A DNA stretch of 64,000 bases, taken from contig NZ_BJXB01000008.1 in the NCBI RefSeq assembly GCF_007990775.1, positions 62,001 to 126,000 on the forward strand, given 5' to 3'. Numbering within the stretch: position 1 is the stretch's first letter; the number at the start of each line of letters is the position of its first letter. The position numbers were made by a program, and so were the translations under genes. Source of the DNA: Deinococcus cellulosilyticus NBRC 106333 = KACC 11606. Its GTDB lineage: Bacteria; Deinococcota; Deinococci; Deinococcales; Deinococcaceae. Positions 42,550 through 52,597 of this stretch are shown here, one piece after another. The notes under the pieces are model-generated. The model made no database searches. It saw nothing but the letters and a program-made list of their open reading frames with translations, and was not told the origin of the DNA.

Positions 42550-42957
42550 ATGCCTCATGTTCTGGGATTTGCATTTGATCCATCTGCAACACAAGTGGTC
42601 CTGATTCAGAAAAACAGGCCTGCATGGCAGCAGGGGAAACTCAATGGTGTGGGGGGAAAAATTGAAGAGGGAGAAACCCCTCTGCAGGCCATGTGTCGTG
42701 AATTTGAAGAGGAGACCGGGCTGAGGCTGGACAATTGGCAGCACTTTGCCACCCTGATCGGTTCAGGCCTGGAAGTGTTCTGCTTTGAGACCCGCACAGA
42801 ACACCTGCATCTGCTTCACTCCTGCACAGATGAAGAGGTGAGTGTGTACCCCTTGCCAGACCTCCCTGAGCACGTTCACCACAACCTGCGTTACCTGATC
42901 CCGCTGGCACTGGATGTGCAGCTGAGAAGACCCGTGACCCTCAGTTACAATCTGTGA
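42550..42957 (+). CDS. Nudix hydrolase
   Basis: 135 residues from ATG 42550; TACGAT lies 7 nt upstream, and the ATG at 42541 overlaps that box, so 42550 is preferred. Canonical box GKIEEGETPLQAMCREFEEE then TGL. The N terminus VLGFAFDPSATQVVLIQKNRPAWQQGKLNGVGGK is typical of the 8-oxo-dGTP diphosphatase-like (MutT) subgroup. Substrate not proven. Stands alone. Confidence 0.88.
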   Translation: MPHVLGFAFDPSATQVVLIQKNRPAWQQGKLNGVGGKIEEGETPLQAMCREFEEETGLRLDNWQHFATLIGSGLEVFCFETRTEHLHLLHSCTDEEVSVYPLPDLPEHVHHNLRYLIPLALDVQLRRPVTLSYNL

Positions 42958-43056
42958 GCCCACAAGCAAAAGAGGAAATTGTTATTGCTGGTACGTCAAA
43001 ATCCTGAGGCAACCCCGGGCGTTTTCACGCACACTGTTCTCTGAGAAGGAGGCTTC

Positions 43057-43929
43057 ATGCCCGAACTGAAGTTTTACACCCTGGATGTGTTCACGGATGT
43101 GCGTTTTGGAGGAAACCAGCTTGCTGTGGTGCTCGGTGCCGAGGGACTGGAAACCGCACGCCTGCAACAGATTGCCCGTGAATTTCAGCTGGCAGAGACT
43201 GTTTTCCTGCTTCCCGCCGAAGGTGAGGGGGATTACCGTGCCCGCATCTTCACCACGGGACGGGAGATGACCTTTGCAGGTCACCCGACCATTGGAACCG
43301 CCCTGCTGCTGGCTTTCCTGGGAGAAACCGCAGGCAAGGAGGAGGTGGTCCTGGAGGAAATCGCAGGTCTGGTCCCGGTGAAGTACCGCTGGGAAAACGG
43401 GCAGGCGGTGTATGCCGAGCTCACCTCCCCCACCCCTCCAGAATTTCGCAAGGCTGAAGTGACCCCAAAGCAGGTTGCAGAAGTGCTGGGCCTGAAGGTG
43501 CAGGACATCCACACCCTGGAGGGCGTATCCTGTGGCACCCCCTACCTGATTGTGGAAGTGACTTCGCATGCGGCCCTGCAACACCTGCAGTTCAACTTGC
43601 CTGCCTGGGAAAAGCATCTGGAGAACAAATGGGCCGCCAATCTCTACGTTTTCTTTGTGGCTCCCCATGAGATCTACGCCCGCATGTTCGCACCAGAGCC
43701 CGGACTGCTGGAGGATTCTGCCACTGGAAGCGCAGGGGTGGCCCTCGCAGCCCACCTGGGGAACCGCATTCCGGAAGACCTGACCTTCACCTGGGTGGTG
43801 CACCAGGGCCTGGAGATGGGCCGTCCAAGCCGACTGGAGATCACTGCCGTCAAGGACGATTTTGAGGTGGTGGCCACCCGCGTGGGTGGCGCTGCAGTTC
43901 AGGTGATGGAGGGCATCCTGCGCATCTGA
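43057..43929 (+). CDS. PhzF-family isomerase
   Basis: 290 residues; AAGGAGG upstream. Diaminopimelate-epimerase-like two-domain fold: DVFTDVRFGGNQLAVV, catalytic Glu47 in LAETVF, RIFTTGREMTFAGHPTIGTA, and ARMFAPEPGLLEDSATGSAGVALA. Family members isomerise small acids; PhzF itself acts in phenazine synthesis, but no phenazine genes are here, so this is a housekeeping-type paralogue of unknown substrate. Confidence 0.9.
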   Translation: MPELKFYTLDVFTDVRFGGNQLAVVLGAEGLETARLQQIAREFQLAETVFLLPAEGEGDYRARIFTTGREMTFAGHPTIGTALLLAFLGETAGKEEVVLEEIAGLVPVKYRWENGQAVYAELTSPTPPEFRKAEVTPKQVAEVLGLKVQDIHTLEGVSCGTPYLIVEVTSHAALQHLQFNLPAWEKHLENKWAANLYVFFVAPHEIYARMFAPEPGLLEDSATGSAGVALAAHLGNRIPEDLTFTWVVHQGLEMGRPSRLEITAVKDDFEVVATRVGGAAVQVMEGILRI

Positions 43930-43966
43930 CCTCTACATTTTGAAGACCCTTTTCCAGAGACAGGCC

Positions 43967-44335
43967 TCATCCCTCGTAGACCACGGTGATGGTGGCCTGT
44001 TCTCCATTCTGGATGCTCACCAGGAGAGTTCCTGGATTGGTGTTTTCACTGACCGACCAGGATTGGCTGGCATCTGCAAAAGTCACACTCCCAACCCCTC
44101 CAACGCCCAGTTGAAAGGTGGAGGTGGTGAAAAAGCACCTTCCACTGGCAACAGCTTCTATGAACTGTCCTCCTGGGGCAGGAAAGGCCTGACCTGCGGC
44201 CACCTGGGCCCCATTGAAGATGGAGAGGTTGGAGCCATATTCGTTGTTGTCGTACATGCACTCGATGCCTTCAATGAAAAGTTGAATGTCTCTGGTGCTG
44301 TTGTTGATCACGGTCAGGTGTGCGCCGTATCCCAT
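43967..44335 (-). CDS. Small beta-rich protein of unknown function
   Basis: 122 residues without a signal peptide. Alternating hydrophobic strands throughout (AHLTVINNSTRDIQLFIEGIEC ... TLLVSIQNGEQATITVVYEG) suggest a beta sandwich; 'TVINNSTRDI' at the start recalls aegerolysin- or actinoporin-like folds, but I cannot confirm that. AGGAGG precedes ATG 44335, and a strong hairpin lies in its leader. Confidence 0.6.
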   Translation of the reverse strand: MGYGAHLTVINNSTRDIQLFIEGIECMYDNNEYGSNLSIFNGAQVAAGQAFPAPGGQFIEAVASGRCFFTTSTFQLGVGGVGSVTFADASQSWSVSENTNPGTLLVSIQNGEQATITVVYEG

Positions 44336-44357
44336 AACATCCTCCTGAGAAAGAAAA

Positions 44358-44385
44358 GTTCTGGAGGTTTAAAGACCTCCAGAAC
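44358..44385 (-). promoter_or_regulatory. Terminator-like hairpin in the leader of the beta-rich protein gene
   Basis: GTTCTGGAGGT/ACCTCCAGAAC, perfect 11-bp stem with a 6-nt loop, followed on the minus strand by TTTTCTTTCTC and then AGGAGG and the ATG. No minus-strand gene lies upstream that would need a terminator here. Confidence 0.6.
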
Positions 44386-44726
44386 GGGCAGGGGCTTGAG
44401 GTTGAGGTGTCTTGCGGTCTGTTTTTACGTTTGGTGCCTTCTAGAGGAGGGCCTGAGGTCTGAAGAGGTGGGAGGCCTCTTAACGGATGGATGGGTTGAT
44501 CATCTGAGAGGTGTGGGCCAAAGTGCACCGCCTGTGGTTTGAATTTCGCCCGTTCGGCTTGATCCTGTTGTACTGCAGAGCCCGTTAACAGGGCGTTAAC
44601 CTGCTGTTTGCGTGAATTTTCGGGGCACTGCACAGGGAAAAAACCCATATTCGTGCACCGAGTTTAAAATTCCAGGGCATTTCTGGGCTGCCACTGAGCT
44701 TTGAATCTATTCAGAGAATATGCATT

Positions 44727-44816
44727 GAGATTCTTCAGCGTATGCAGAGAACGCCAAAGAATCTCAGGAAGCATGACAATAAAAACCCCTTTTCAGTTTA
44801 ATTTGTCATGTTTTTT
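44727..44816 (+). ncRNA. Structured element with terminator-like end, possible small RNA
   Basis: GAGATTCTT/AAGAATCTC (44727-44735, 44757-44765) enclose GCGT/ACGC with symmetric CA/CA internal loops. Then CATGACAA/TTGTCATG (44772-44779, 44803-44810) and six T. It ends 15 bp before the ilv -35 box. No clear promoter found; could instead be a stop for upstream read-through. Confidence 0.35.
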
Positions 44817-44831
44817 CGTCTAGATCAAAGG

Positions 44832-44861
44832 TTGACACCAGCAAAGACAGGCTGTTAAGGT
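44832..44861 (+). promoter_or_regulatory. ilv operon promoter
   Basis: TTGACA (44832-44837), 18-nt spacer, TAAGGT (44856-44861). The predicted start falls on or beside the AUG of the leader peptide at 44869. Confidence 0.8.
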
Positions 44862-44868
44862 AAAGGCA

Positions 44869-44934
44869 ATGAGCCGCATTCTGACCAGCATCGTGGTGGT
44901 AGTACTAGTACGCACAGGGGTTTCCCTCGCGTAG
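44869..44934 (+). CDS. ilv leader peptide (21 residues)
   Basis: MSRILTSIVVVVLVRTGVSLA then TAG. Ten of 21 residues are Ile, Leu or Val, with the run IVVVVLV in the middle, exactly the amino acids made by the operon. The AUG is 7 nt after the -10 box, so it is predicted to be translated from the very 5' end of the mRNA; the AAGG in between may be coincidental. Ribosome stalling at the Val run would leave GGGGTTTC at 44917 free to pair. No homologue compared; the call rests on composition and layout. Confidence 0.85.
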   Translation: MSRILTSIVVVVLVRTGVSLA

Positions 44935-44990
44935 GCGGCAGGCACGTACTCGCAGAAGAAACCCCCGGGTCTACCAGATCGCGGGGGTTT
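44917..44990 (+). promoter_or_regulatory. ilv transcription attenuator
   Basis: Three competing segments: GGGGTTTC (44917-44924), GAAACCCCCG (44958-44967) and CGGGGGTTT (44982-44990). The second and third form a 9-bp terminator stem; the first and second form an 8-bp antiterminator. A further AGTACG/CGTACT pair (44907-44912, 44945-44950) could enclose the first segment. The U-tract after the terminator is short (TTTAAC), which is its weak point. Confidence 0.75.
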
Positions 44991-45020
44991 AACGTTGAAA
45001 TGAACGTTGAGAGGAGCAAA

Positions 45021-46682
45021 ATGAACGGGGCACAAGCACTCTGGCAGACCTTGATCAACCACAACATCACCACCGTCTTCGGATACCCGGGCGGCGCAGT
45101 GATTCCCCTGTACGACGCACTCACCGGATTCCCCGAAATGCGTCACATCCTGGTGCGCCACGAGCAGGGCGCATCCCACGCCGCAGAAGGCTGGGCCAAG
45201 GCCACCGGAGAAGTCGGGGTGTGCATTGCCACCTCCGGCCCTGGAGCCACCAACCTGGTGACCGGACTCACCGACGCCATGATGGACAGTGTGCCCATCG
45301 TCGCCATCACCGGAAACGTGCCCCGTGCACTCATCGGCACCGACGCTTTCCAGGAAGCAGACATTACGGGCATCACCATGCCCATCACCAAACACAACTA
45401 CCTGGTCCGACACGCCAACGACCTGCCCCGCATCCTCGCAGAGGCCATCCGACTGGCCCGCTCTGGACGCCCCGGTCCGGTGCTCGTGGATGTGCCCAAG
45501 GACGTGCAGCTTGAGCTCTTCAGTGGTGAGATTCCTGCTCCCCACGCCCGCCCTGAAAGCCCCTCCCCTGCCAGGGAAGCCATTGAACGGGCCATTGAAG
45601 CCCTCAAAAAAGCCCAGCGTCCCATCCTGATGGTCGGCGGCGGAGCCATGGACGCCTCAAAAGAGATCATCGAGTTTGCAAAAGCCTGGAACCTGCCTGT
45701 CATCACCACCCTGATGGGCCTGGGCATTTACCCTTCCAAAGATCCCCTGTGGCTCGGCATGCCCGGCATGCACGGCAGTGTGGCCGCCAACCGCGCCATC
45801 ACCAACGCAGACGTGCTGGTCGGAATTGGCCTGCGCTTCGATGACCGTGTGACCGGCAAGGTGTCCCGCTTCGCCAAAAACGCCACCATCATCCACGTGG
45901 ACATTGACGCTGCAGAAATCTCCAAACTGGTGCACGCCCACATCCCTGTGCGTGGAGATGCCGCAAAAGCCGCCCGTTACTTCGCAGACCATGCCACTTA
46001 CCTGGAAAACAAAGAATGGCACGACAAACTCCAGGAGTGGAAGGACCGCTACGTGCGCCACCCCGTCTGGAGCGCCGGTTACGCCATCAAACAGATTGTG
46101 GACCAGCTCTCCGACGATGACATCCTCTCCACCGACGTGGGACAGCACCAGATGCTCGCAGCACAGCTTGCCCGATTCCAGAAGCCCCGCAGATGGCTGA
46201 CCTCCGGGGGCCTCGGGACCATGGGCTTCGGCTTCCCTGCCGCCATCGGATCTGCCCTCGCTGACCCCGGCGTGCGCAGCATCGTGATCGCCGGAGACGG
46301 TGGTTTCCAGATGACTGCACAGGAACTTGCCACCCTCACCAAATACCGCATTCCCGTCAAGATTGCCGTCATCAACAACAGCTTCCTCGGGATGGTCAGA
46401 CAGTGGCAGGAGCTCTTCCACGAGAACCGCTACAGCGAAGTGTGGCTGGGAGACTCCAACCCTGACTTCATCAAACTGGCCGATGCCTACGGCATTCACG
46501 CCGTTCGGGCCACCAACAGCGAGGAACTCGAAAGCGCCATTCAGGCCTGGCTGAACCATGACGGACCCAGCCTGCTTGAAGCCGTGGTGCCCAACGAGCA
46601 CGGCGTCTTCCCCATGGTGCCCGCAGGTGCCTCACTGGAAGAAATGGTCGAGACCCACGAGGAAGCGAAACAGAAGCAATAA
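45021..46682 (+). CDS. ilvB: Acetolactate synthase, large (catalytic) subunit
   Basis: 553 residues from ATG 45021 (GAGAGGAG upstream; ATG 45000 has none). Thiamine-diphosphate enzyme condensing pyruvate with pyruvate or 2-oxobutyrate in Val/Leu/Ile synthesis. TPP-activating Glu in RHEQGASHAAEGWAKATG, TSGPGATNLVTGL, FAD-type middle domain, and the TPP site GDGGFQMTAQELATL with NNSFLGMVRQWQ. Length fits anabolic AHAS. First structural gene of ilvB-ilvH-ilvC. Confidence 0.96.
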   Translation: MNGAQALWQTLINHNITTVFGYPGGAVIPLYDALTGFPEMRHILVRHEQGASHAAEGWAKATGEVGVCIATSGPGATNLVTGLTDAMMDSVPIVAITGNVPRALIGTDAFQEADITGITMPITKHNYLVRHANDLPRILAEAIRLARSGRPGPVLVDVPKDVQLELFSGEIPAPHARPESPSPAREAIERAIEALKKAQRPILMVGGGAMDASKEIIEFAKAWNLPVITTLMGLGIYPSKDPLWLGMPGMHGSVAANRAITNADVLVGIGLRFDDRVTGKVSRFAKNATIIHVDIDAAEISKLVHAHIPVRGDAAKAARYFADHATYLENKEWHDKLQEWKDRYVRHPVWSAGYAIKQIVDQLSDDDILSTDVGQHQMLAAQLARFQKPRRWLTSGGLGTMGFGFPAAIGSALADPGVRSIVIAGDGGFQMTAQELATLTKYRIPVKIAVINNSFLGMVRQWQELFHENRYSEVWLGDSNPDFIKLADAYGIHAVRATNSEELESAIQAWLNHDGPSLLEAVVPNEHGVFPMVPAGASLEEMVETHEEAKQKQ

Positions 46683-46768
46683 GCCGAGAGCCAAGCGGCC
46701 AGTGCGACGCGGGCCGCCCCGCAAGCACGTTTTCAGGCCAAGACAGGGCCGAGGGCCGAGGGCAACAG
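46683..46768. repeat. GCCGAGR heptamer repeats between ilvB and ilvH
   Basis: GCCGAGAGCC at 46683 and GCCGAGG, GCCGAGG, GCAACAG at 46748-46768. The second group can pair CGAGGGC with GCCCTCG just downstream, giving a hairpin inside the operon. An unusual place for the repeat, as it separates two subunits of one enzyme by 130 bp. Confidence 0.7.
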
Positions 46769-46812
46769 ACAGGCCCTCGTTCCTGCTGGCTGAGCCAATG
46801 AAAAGGTGAACC

Positions 46813-47409
<597 letters not shown>

Positions 47410-47497
47410 CCCCAAACACCTAGAGCGATCATTTCCCTTTTCCTGACAGACAGGTAAAGTAATCCAAGACAGCATCACCCCGAAGGAGTCTTACACA

Positions 47498-48505
47498 ATG
47501 GCGACAATGTACTACGATCAGGACGTTTCCTTAAGCCCCCTCGAAAACAAGACCGTGGCCATCATCGGTTACGGCTCCCAGGCCCACGCACACGCCCAGA
47601 ACCTCAACGAGTCTGGCGTGAAAGTTGTGGTCGGTCTGCGTGAAGGCAGCCCCAGCGTGGAGAAGGCCCAGAAGGCCGGCCTGCGCGTGGAAACCATCGA
47701 GAAGGCCGTGCAGGAAGCCGACGTGATCATGCTGCTGATCCCCGACGAGCACCAGGCCAAAACCTACAAAGAGAGCATCGAGCCCAACCTGACCGCTGGC
47801 AAAGCCCTGGTGTTCGGTCACGGCTTCAACATCCACTTCGGACGCATTGTGCCCCCCGCAGACGTGGACGTGTTCCTGGTCGCCCCCAAAGGCCCCGGCC
47901 ACATGCTGCGCCGCGTGTACGTGGAAGGGGCAGGCATGCCCGGCATCTTCGCTGTGTACCAGGACGCCACCGGCAATGCCCGTGACCTTGCCCTGGCTTA
48001 CGCCCGTGGCATTGGCTGCACCCGTGCAGGCGTGCTGGAAACCACCTTCAAAGAAGAAACCGAAACCGACCTGTTCGGCGAGCAGGCCGTCTTGTGCGGT
48101 GGCCTGACCAGCCTGATCCAGAACGGCTTCGAGACCCTGGTGAATGCTGGCTACCAGCCCGAAATTGCCTACTTCGAAGTGCTTCACGAGTGCAAACTGA
48201 TCATCGACCTGATCTACGAAAAAGGCTTCAAAGGCATGCGTTACTCCATCTCCAACACCGCAGAGTATGGCGATTACGTCACCGGACCCCGCGTGGTGGC
48301 CGCCGAGAGCCGCAAAGCCATGGAAGAAGCCCTGGCCCGCATCCAGAGCGGCGAGTTCGCCCGTGAATTCGTGGCCGAAACCGAAGCGGGCTACCCCAAG
48401 ATGAAGCAATGGCGCGAAGAAATGAACGACCACCCCCTCGAAGTGGTGGGCGCAAAACTTCGCAGCATGATGCCTTTCATCAGCAAGAAAGAACTCGAAG
48501 TTTAA
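47498..48505 (+). CDS. ilvC: Ketol-acid reductoisomerase
   Basis: 335 residues, class I. Converts acetolactate to dihydroxyisovalerate with NADPH and Mg. Rossmann GYGSQAHAHAQNL; the loop after strand 2 reads GLREGSPSVEKAQ, fitting NADPH. VAPKGPGHMLRR, metal ligands in EETETDLFGEQAVLCGG and HECKLIIDLIYEKG. AAGGAG upstream. Third gene of the operon; 88 bp separate it from ilvH. Confidence 0.97.
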   Translation: MATMYYDQDVSLSPLENKTVAIIGYGSQAHAHAQNLNESGVKVVVGLREGSPSVEKAQKAGLRVETIEKAVQEADVIMLLIPDEHQAKTYKESIEPNLTAGKALVFGHGFNIHFGRIVPPADVDVFLVAPKGPGHMLRRVYVEGAGMPGIFAVYQDATGNARDLALAYARGIGCTRAGVLETTFKEETETDLFGEQAVLCGGLTSLIQNGFETLVNAGYQPEIAYFEVLHECKLIIDLIYEKGFKGMRYSISNTAEYGDYVTGPRVVAAESRKAMEEALARIQSGEFAREFVAETEAGYPKMKQWREEMNDHPLEVVGAKLRSMMPFISKKELEV

Positions 48506-48522
48506 TTTTCAGACTTCACAGG

Positions 48523-48552
48523 AACTCGGGGGTGAGAACCCTCGGGTTTTTT
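48523..48552 (+). terminator. ilv operon terminator
   Basis: AACTCGGGGGT/ACCCTCGGGTT, 11 bp with G-U pairs, loop GAGA, then T6. Confidence 0.88.
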
Positions 48553-48561
48553 GTTTGAAAA

Positions 48562-49059
48562 TCAGAAGCCCAGCTTTTGACTCACTGTCATGGTCATTTT
48601 TGGACCTTTGTGATAATCAAATTTGAGGGCAACTTCAGCCGTATGGGTTTGTCCTTCAAAATGAGTTTTAGAAGAGAGATGCCCTGCGTAAAGTGCAAAT
48701 TTGTGTCTGGTCACCCTTCCCTCGAAGACAGCTTCTCGCTCAAAAAAGGCCTGTGCCGTGTCCCGTGTTTTCTGGTCCAGTCTCAATAACCATCCCAGCA
48801 ACACATCCAGCCCTCTCCAGAGGAAAAATGGAACAATCAAAAACAGGATTTGCAAAACAACTGATCCTGCACGGTTGTTCTGAAATAGACTGGAAATGAA
48901 AGGGATGCGGTCTGGATACACACAGGTACAGATCACATGCCAGATGACGAGTCCTCCAATGCCACCGAACAGAAGCAGAAGCGTTCCAAAAAATCCAAGA
49001 GCATTTGCAGCACGTCCAGCTCTAACAAGGGGTGGATGATCAAAATAAACCTCATTCAT
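48562..49059 (-). CDS. Membrane protein, unknown, low G+C
   Basis: 165 residues with two or three hydrophobic helices (ALGFFGTLLLLFGGIGGLVIWHVI, SVVLQILFLIVPFFLWRGLDVLLGWLL) and a soluble C-terminal beta part. G+C is clearly lower than in the flanking genes (a sampled 60-nt piece has 25 G/C), so it may be a recent arrival or weakly selected. TAAGTT lies 8 nt before the ATG. Not recognised. Confidence 0.6.
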   Translation of the reverse strand: MNEVYFDHPPLVRAGRAANALGFFGTLLLLFGGIGGLVIWHVICTCVYPDRIPFISSLFQNNRAGSVVLQILFLIVPFFLWRGLDVLLGWLLRLDQKTRDTAQAFFEREAVFEGRVTRHKFALYAGHLSSKTHFEGQTHTAEVALKFDYHKGPKMTMTVSQKLGF

Positions 49060-49215
49060 TCTGGTTCAACTTACGACAGCTGGGCCAAAAAAGTTCTCTG
49101 TCAGAATTTGATGTCACCCTCAAGGTTCTGAAGCCCGATTTTTGCCTCCGAATGAAGCACGTTCAACAATCCATCCCTGAATGCGTGCTAAGATGGTAAA
49201 TTCGGAGGGCGTTAG

Positions 49216-50649
<1,434 letters not shown>

Positions 50650-50679
50650 ATTCTGGGCGTAAAAGAGTACACTGAATAC

Positions 50680-51198
50680 GTGGATTACGTTGTTTTTGAC
50701 CTGGAAACCACCGGACTCTCACCGGAGCGGGATGGCATTGTGGAAATCGGGGCCATTGTGGTGCGAGATGGGCAGCTGATCGAAGAGGAGATCTTCCATA
50801 CGCTGGTCAACCCTGGGCGTCCCATCCCCTATCACGCCACCAGAGTGCATGGGCTCAGAGATGCAGATGTTCGGCATGCCCCCACCATCGAGCAGGTTCT
50901 GCCTGAATTCTTGACCTTCATCAAAAGAAAACCTCTGGTTGCCCACAACATCAGCTTTGACATGGGTTTTATTCAGGCCAATGCCCGAAAACTGGGGCTG
51001 GATTTCCCTCCCCGGGCACAGATTTGCACCATGCAACTTTCAAGACGGGCCTATCCCCAGGAGCGCAGCCACAAACTGGATTTGCTGGCCTCCCGACTTG
51101 AACTGACCTTCACCGAACGCCACAGGTCGATGGGTGATGTGCGGGTCACTGCGCAGGCTTTCATTCACCTGTCGCGGGCTTTGCAGGTGGGCATGTGA
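50680..51198 (+). CDS. DnaQ-like 3'-5' exonuclease (DEDDh)
   Basis: 172 residues from GTG 50680; TACACT ends 6 nt upstream, so a leaderless GTG start is predicted. Exo I FDLETTGLSP (Asp/Glu metal ligands), Exo II HNISFDMGFI, Exo III HRSMGDVRVTAQ (His and Asp). Stand-alone exonuclease of the Pol III epsilon group, likely in proofreading or repair; the polymerase partner is not visible. Confidence 0.9.
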   Translation: MDYVVFDLETTGLSPERDGIVEIGAIVVRDGQLIEEEIFHTLVNPGRPIPYHATRVHGLRDADVRHAPTIEQVLPEFLTFIKRKPLVAHNISFDMGFIQANARKLGLDFPPRAQICTMQLSRRAYPQERSHKLDLLASRLELTFTERHRSMGDVRVTAQAFIHLSRALQVGM

Positions 51199-51228
51199 TG
51201 TGCCTGTAAGAAAGTCTAAAAAACAAAA

Positions 51229-51260
51229 GAAAAAGAGGAGGAACATTCCTCCTCTTTTTT
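51229..51260. terminator. Bidirectional terminator between convergent genes
   Basis: AAAAGAGGAGGA-ACAT-TCCTCCTCTTTT, 12-bp perfect stem with A/T tracts on both sides. Confidence 0.92.
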
Positions 51261-51272
51261 GGTGGCTGTGAA

Positions 51273-51689
51273 TTACTTCTTGCGGCCCTTGCGGGTTGCA
51301 CCAAGCTTCTTGCCTTTTTCTTCGCTGGCTTTCATTTTGGCGCGGGTGGCTGCTGCCTGTGCCTTGAAATCCAGTTCCCCTTTGGCAAAAGCTTCGAGGC
51401 TGGGTTTGACTTTGCGGGTGCGCTTGTTCTGGGTGAGCTGGTCGTCGAGATCGTTGAACCACTGCTCGAAAGCGGGGTTCACTTCAAAGACCATTTCTTT
51501 GGCGCTCTTGCTGTAGGAACCTTCCTGTCCACGTTTTGCGTATTGCTTGGGCAATTCGAAACGCTCAGGAACTTCAGTGGCATCAAAAACCCCGTCTCTT
51601 ACTGCATTGCGGAACTGACGGACGAATTGATCGCTGCGTTGTGGGTTCTTGAGCAGGGCCACCTGTTCACTTAGTCTACGTAAATTCAT
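51273..51689 (-). CDS. Hypothetical basic protein
   Basis: 138 residues, soluble. N-terminal half helical (NLRRLSEQVALLKNPQRSDQFVRQFRNAV), C-terminal 45 residues very rich in Lys/Arg (LGATRKGRKK at the end), which suggests nucleic-acid or ribosome contact. GGAG lies upstream. Not recognised. Confidence 0.7.
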   Translation of the reverse strand: MNLRRLSEQVALLKNPQRSDQFVRQFRNAVRDGVFDATEVPERFELPKQYAKRGQEGSYSKSAKEMVFEVNPAFEQWFNDLDDQLTQNKRTRKVKPSLEAFAKGELDFKAQAAATRAKMKASEEKGKKLGATRKGRKK

Positions 51690-51916
51690 AAAAGCACACT
51701 CCTTTGCTTCGAGCTATTTTATTCACATTTCAGTTCTCTTTGCAAGCCCACATTGATAAACAGAATTGTGCATGATTGATGGATTTTTAAAAAATGATCT
51801 GGGCTCAAAATCCTCTTTAACGCACTGATTTACAGCTGGGCAAAAGATTTACTCAGCCTGGCTTCACCTGAGGTTCATGTGGGTGATCAGGGTTTCATGA
51901 AAAAGCAGAGCAAAGC

Positions 51917-52483
51917 TCAACTTTGTGGTGCCCCGAGCAGGTCAACAAGTTGCTGGTGAAGGGCTTCCAGTTGCTGACCGGGCAAGACAGGACGGGCATG
52001 GACCTCATGCACCTGATCGAGGGGCACCCAGCTGATGCAGCCGAACATTTCTGGCGTTTCAGTGAGGACAAAAGAAGTTTCCAAACTGAAAACTTCAAGA
52101 AGAAGAACATGCAAATAGGGTTTGTTCCGGTAATTGAAACGTCTTTCAATCGCTTTCGAATTCAGGGCCTGTAATTTTTCAATTTGCAGAGCCACATCCA
52201 GATCCTCGATTTTCCATACCGCCCTGACCCTGGCAAATGCTGAAAATGCCACTTCACTCGGCGGGTTCTGGTCCAGAATGAGCGGGTGGTGTTCTTCTTT
52301 CAATTCCAGTTTGTTCTGGTGAAGAAAAGTCGGGTACAGGAAGAACTCGCGGTGTTCGATTTCGAACTCCAGGTTCTTTTCGATGATGCCCCCCTTGCGG
52401 ACCAGCACCGCATACTGCCCGCTGAGGAGAAGCTGAACCTGGGCATCCCATTCCTTGAGGCCATACATGCTCTGAACAGTCAT
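51917..52483 (-). CDS. DUF1802 family protein
   Basis: 188 residues from ATG 52483, with TACACT ending 7 nt upstream (leaderless layout; ATG 52468 is the alternative). SMYGLKEWDAQVQLLLSGQYAVLVRKGGIIEK and FFLYPTFLHQ are the DUF1802 signature. Function unknown. Divergent from asd; the two promoters overlap within 60 bp. 51690-51916 upstream of the next gene is AT-rich and shows nothing I can name. Confidence 0.83.
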   Translation of the reverse strand: MTVQSMYGLKEWDAQVQLLLSGQYAVLVRKGGIIEKNLEFEIEHREFFLYPTFLHQNKLELKEEHHPLILDQNPPSEVAFSAFARVRAVWKIEDLDVALQIEKLQALNSKAIERRFNYRNKPYLHVLLLEVFSLETSFVLTETPEMFGCISWVPLDQVHEVHARPVLPGQQLEALHQQLVDLLGAPQS

Positions 52484-52525
52484 GCCCTGGAGTGTAAGTT
52501 TCCCCACCCCCTCTACACAAGGCCC

Positions 52526-52554
52526 TTGAGAGAATGAACCAGGCTTGCTAGAGT
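52526..52554 (+). promoter_or_regulatory. asd promoter
   Basis: TTGAGA (52526-52531), exact 17-nt spacer, TAGAGT (52549-52554). The predicted start falls at the leader-peptide AUG (52562). Confidence 0.8.
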
Positions 52555-52561
52555 GAGATGG

Positions 52562-52597
52562 ATGTATTCGGCCTGCGCCACCACCATTATTCTCTAG
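52562..52597 (+). CDS. asd leader peptide (11 residues)
   Basis: MYSACATTIIL then TAG. Thr-Thr-Ile-Ile-Leu sits directly before the stop; aspartate-semialdehyde dehydrogenase stands on the path to threonine and isoleucine, so these are the expected control codons (compare thrL in enterobacteria). AUG is 7 nt after the -10 box with no SD: the same leaderless layout as the ilv leader. Confidence 0.75.
   Translation: MYSACATTIIL

Larger units (their letters stand above)
44336..44831. other. Intergenic region with several strong hairpins
   Basis: 496 bp without a protein gene. Contains the leader hairpin of the 122-residue gene (44358-44385), GTTAAC repeats near 44586-44598, a compound hairpin at 44727-44765 and a terminator-like stem at 44772-44816. 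Confidence 0.6.

Noticed and set aside
44869..45020. T-box element in front of ilvB
   Set aside because: No specifier stem or T-box sequence (TGGNACCGCG type) is visible; a leader peptide and two competing stems are.
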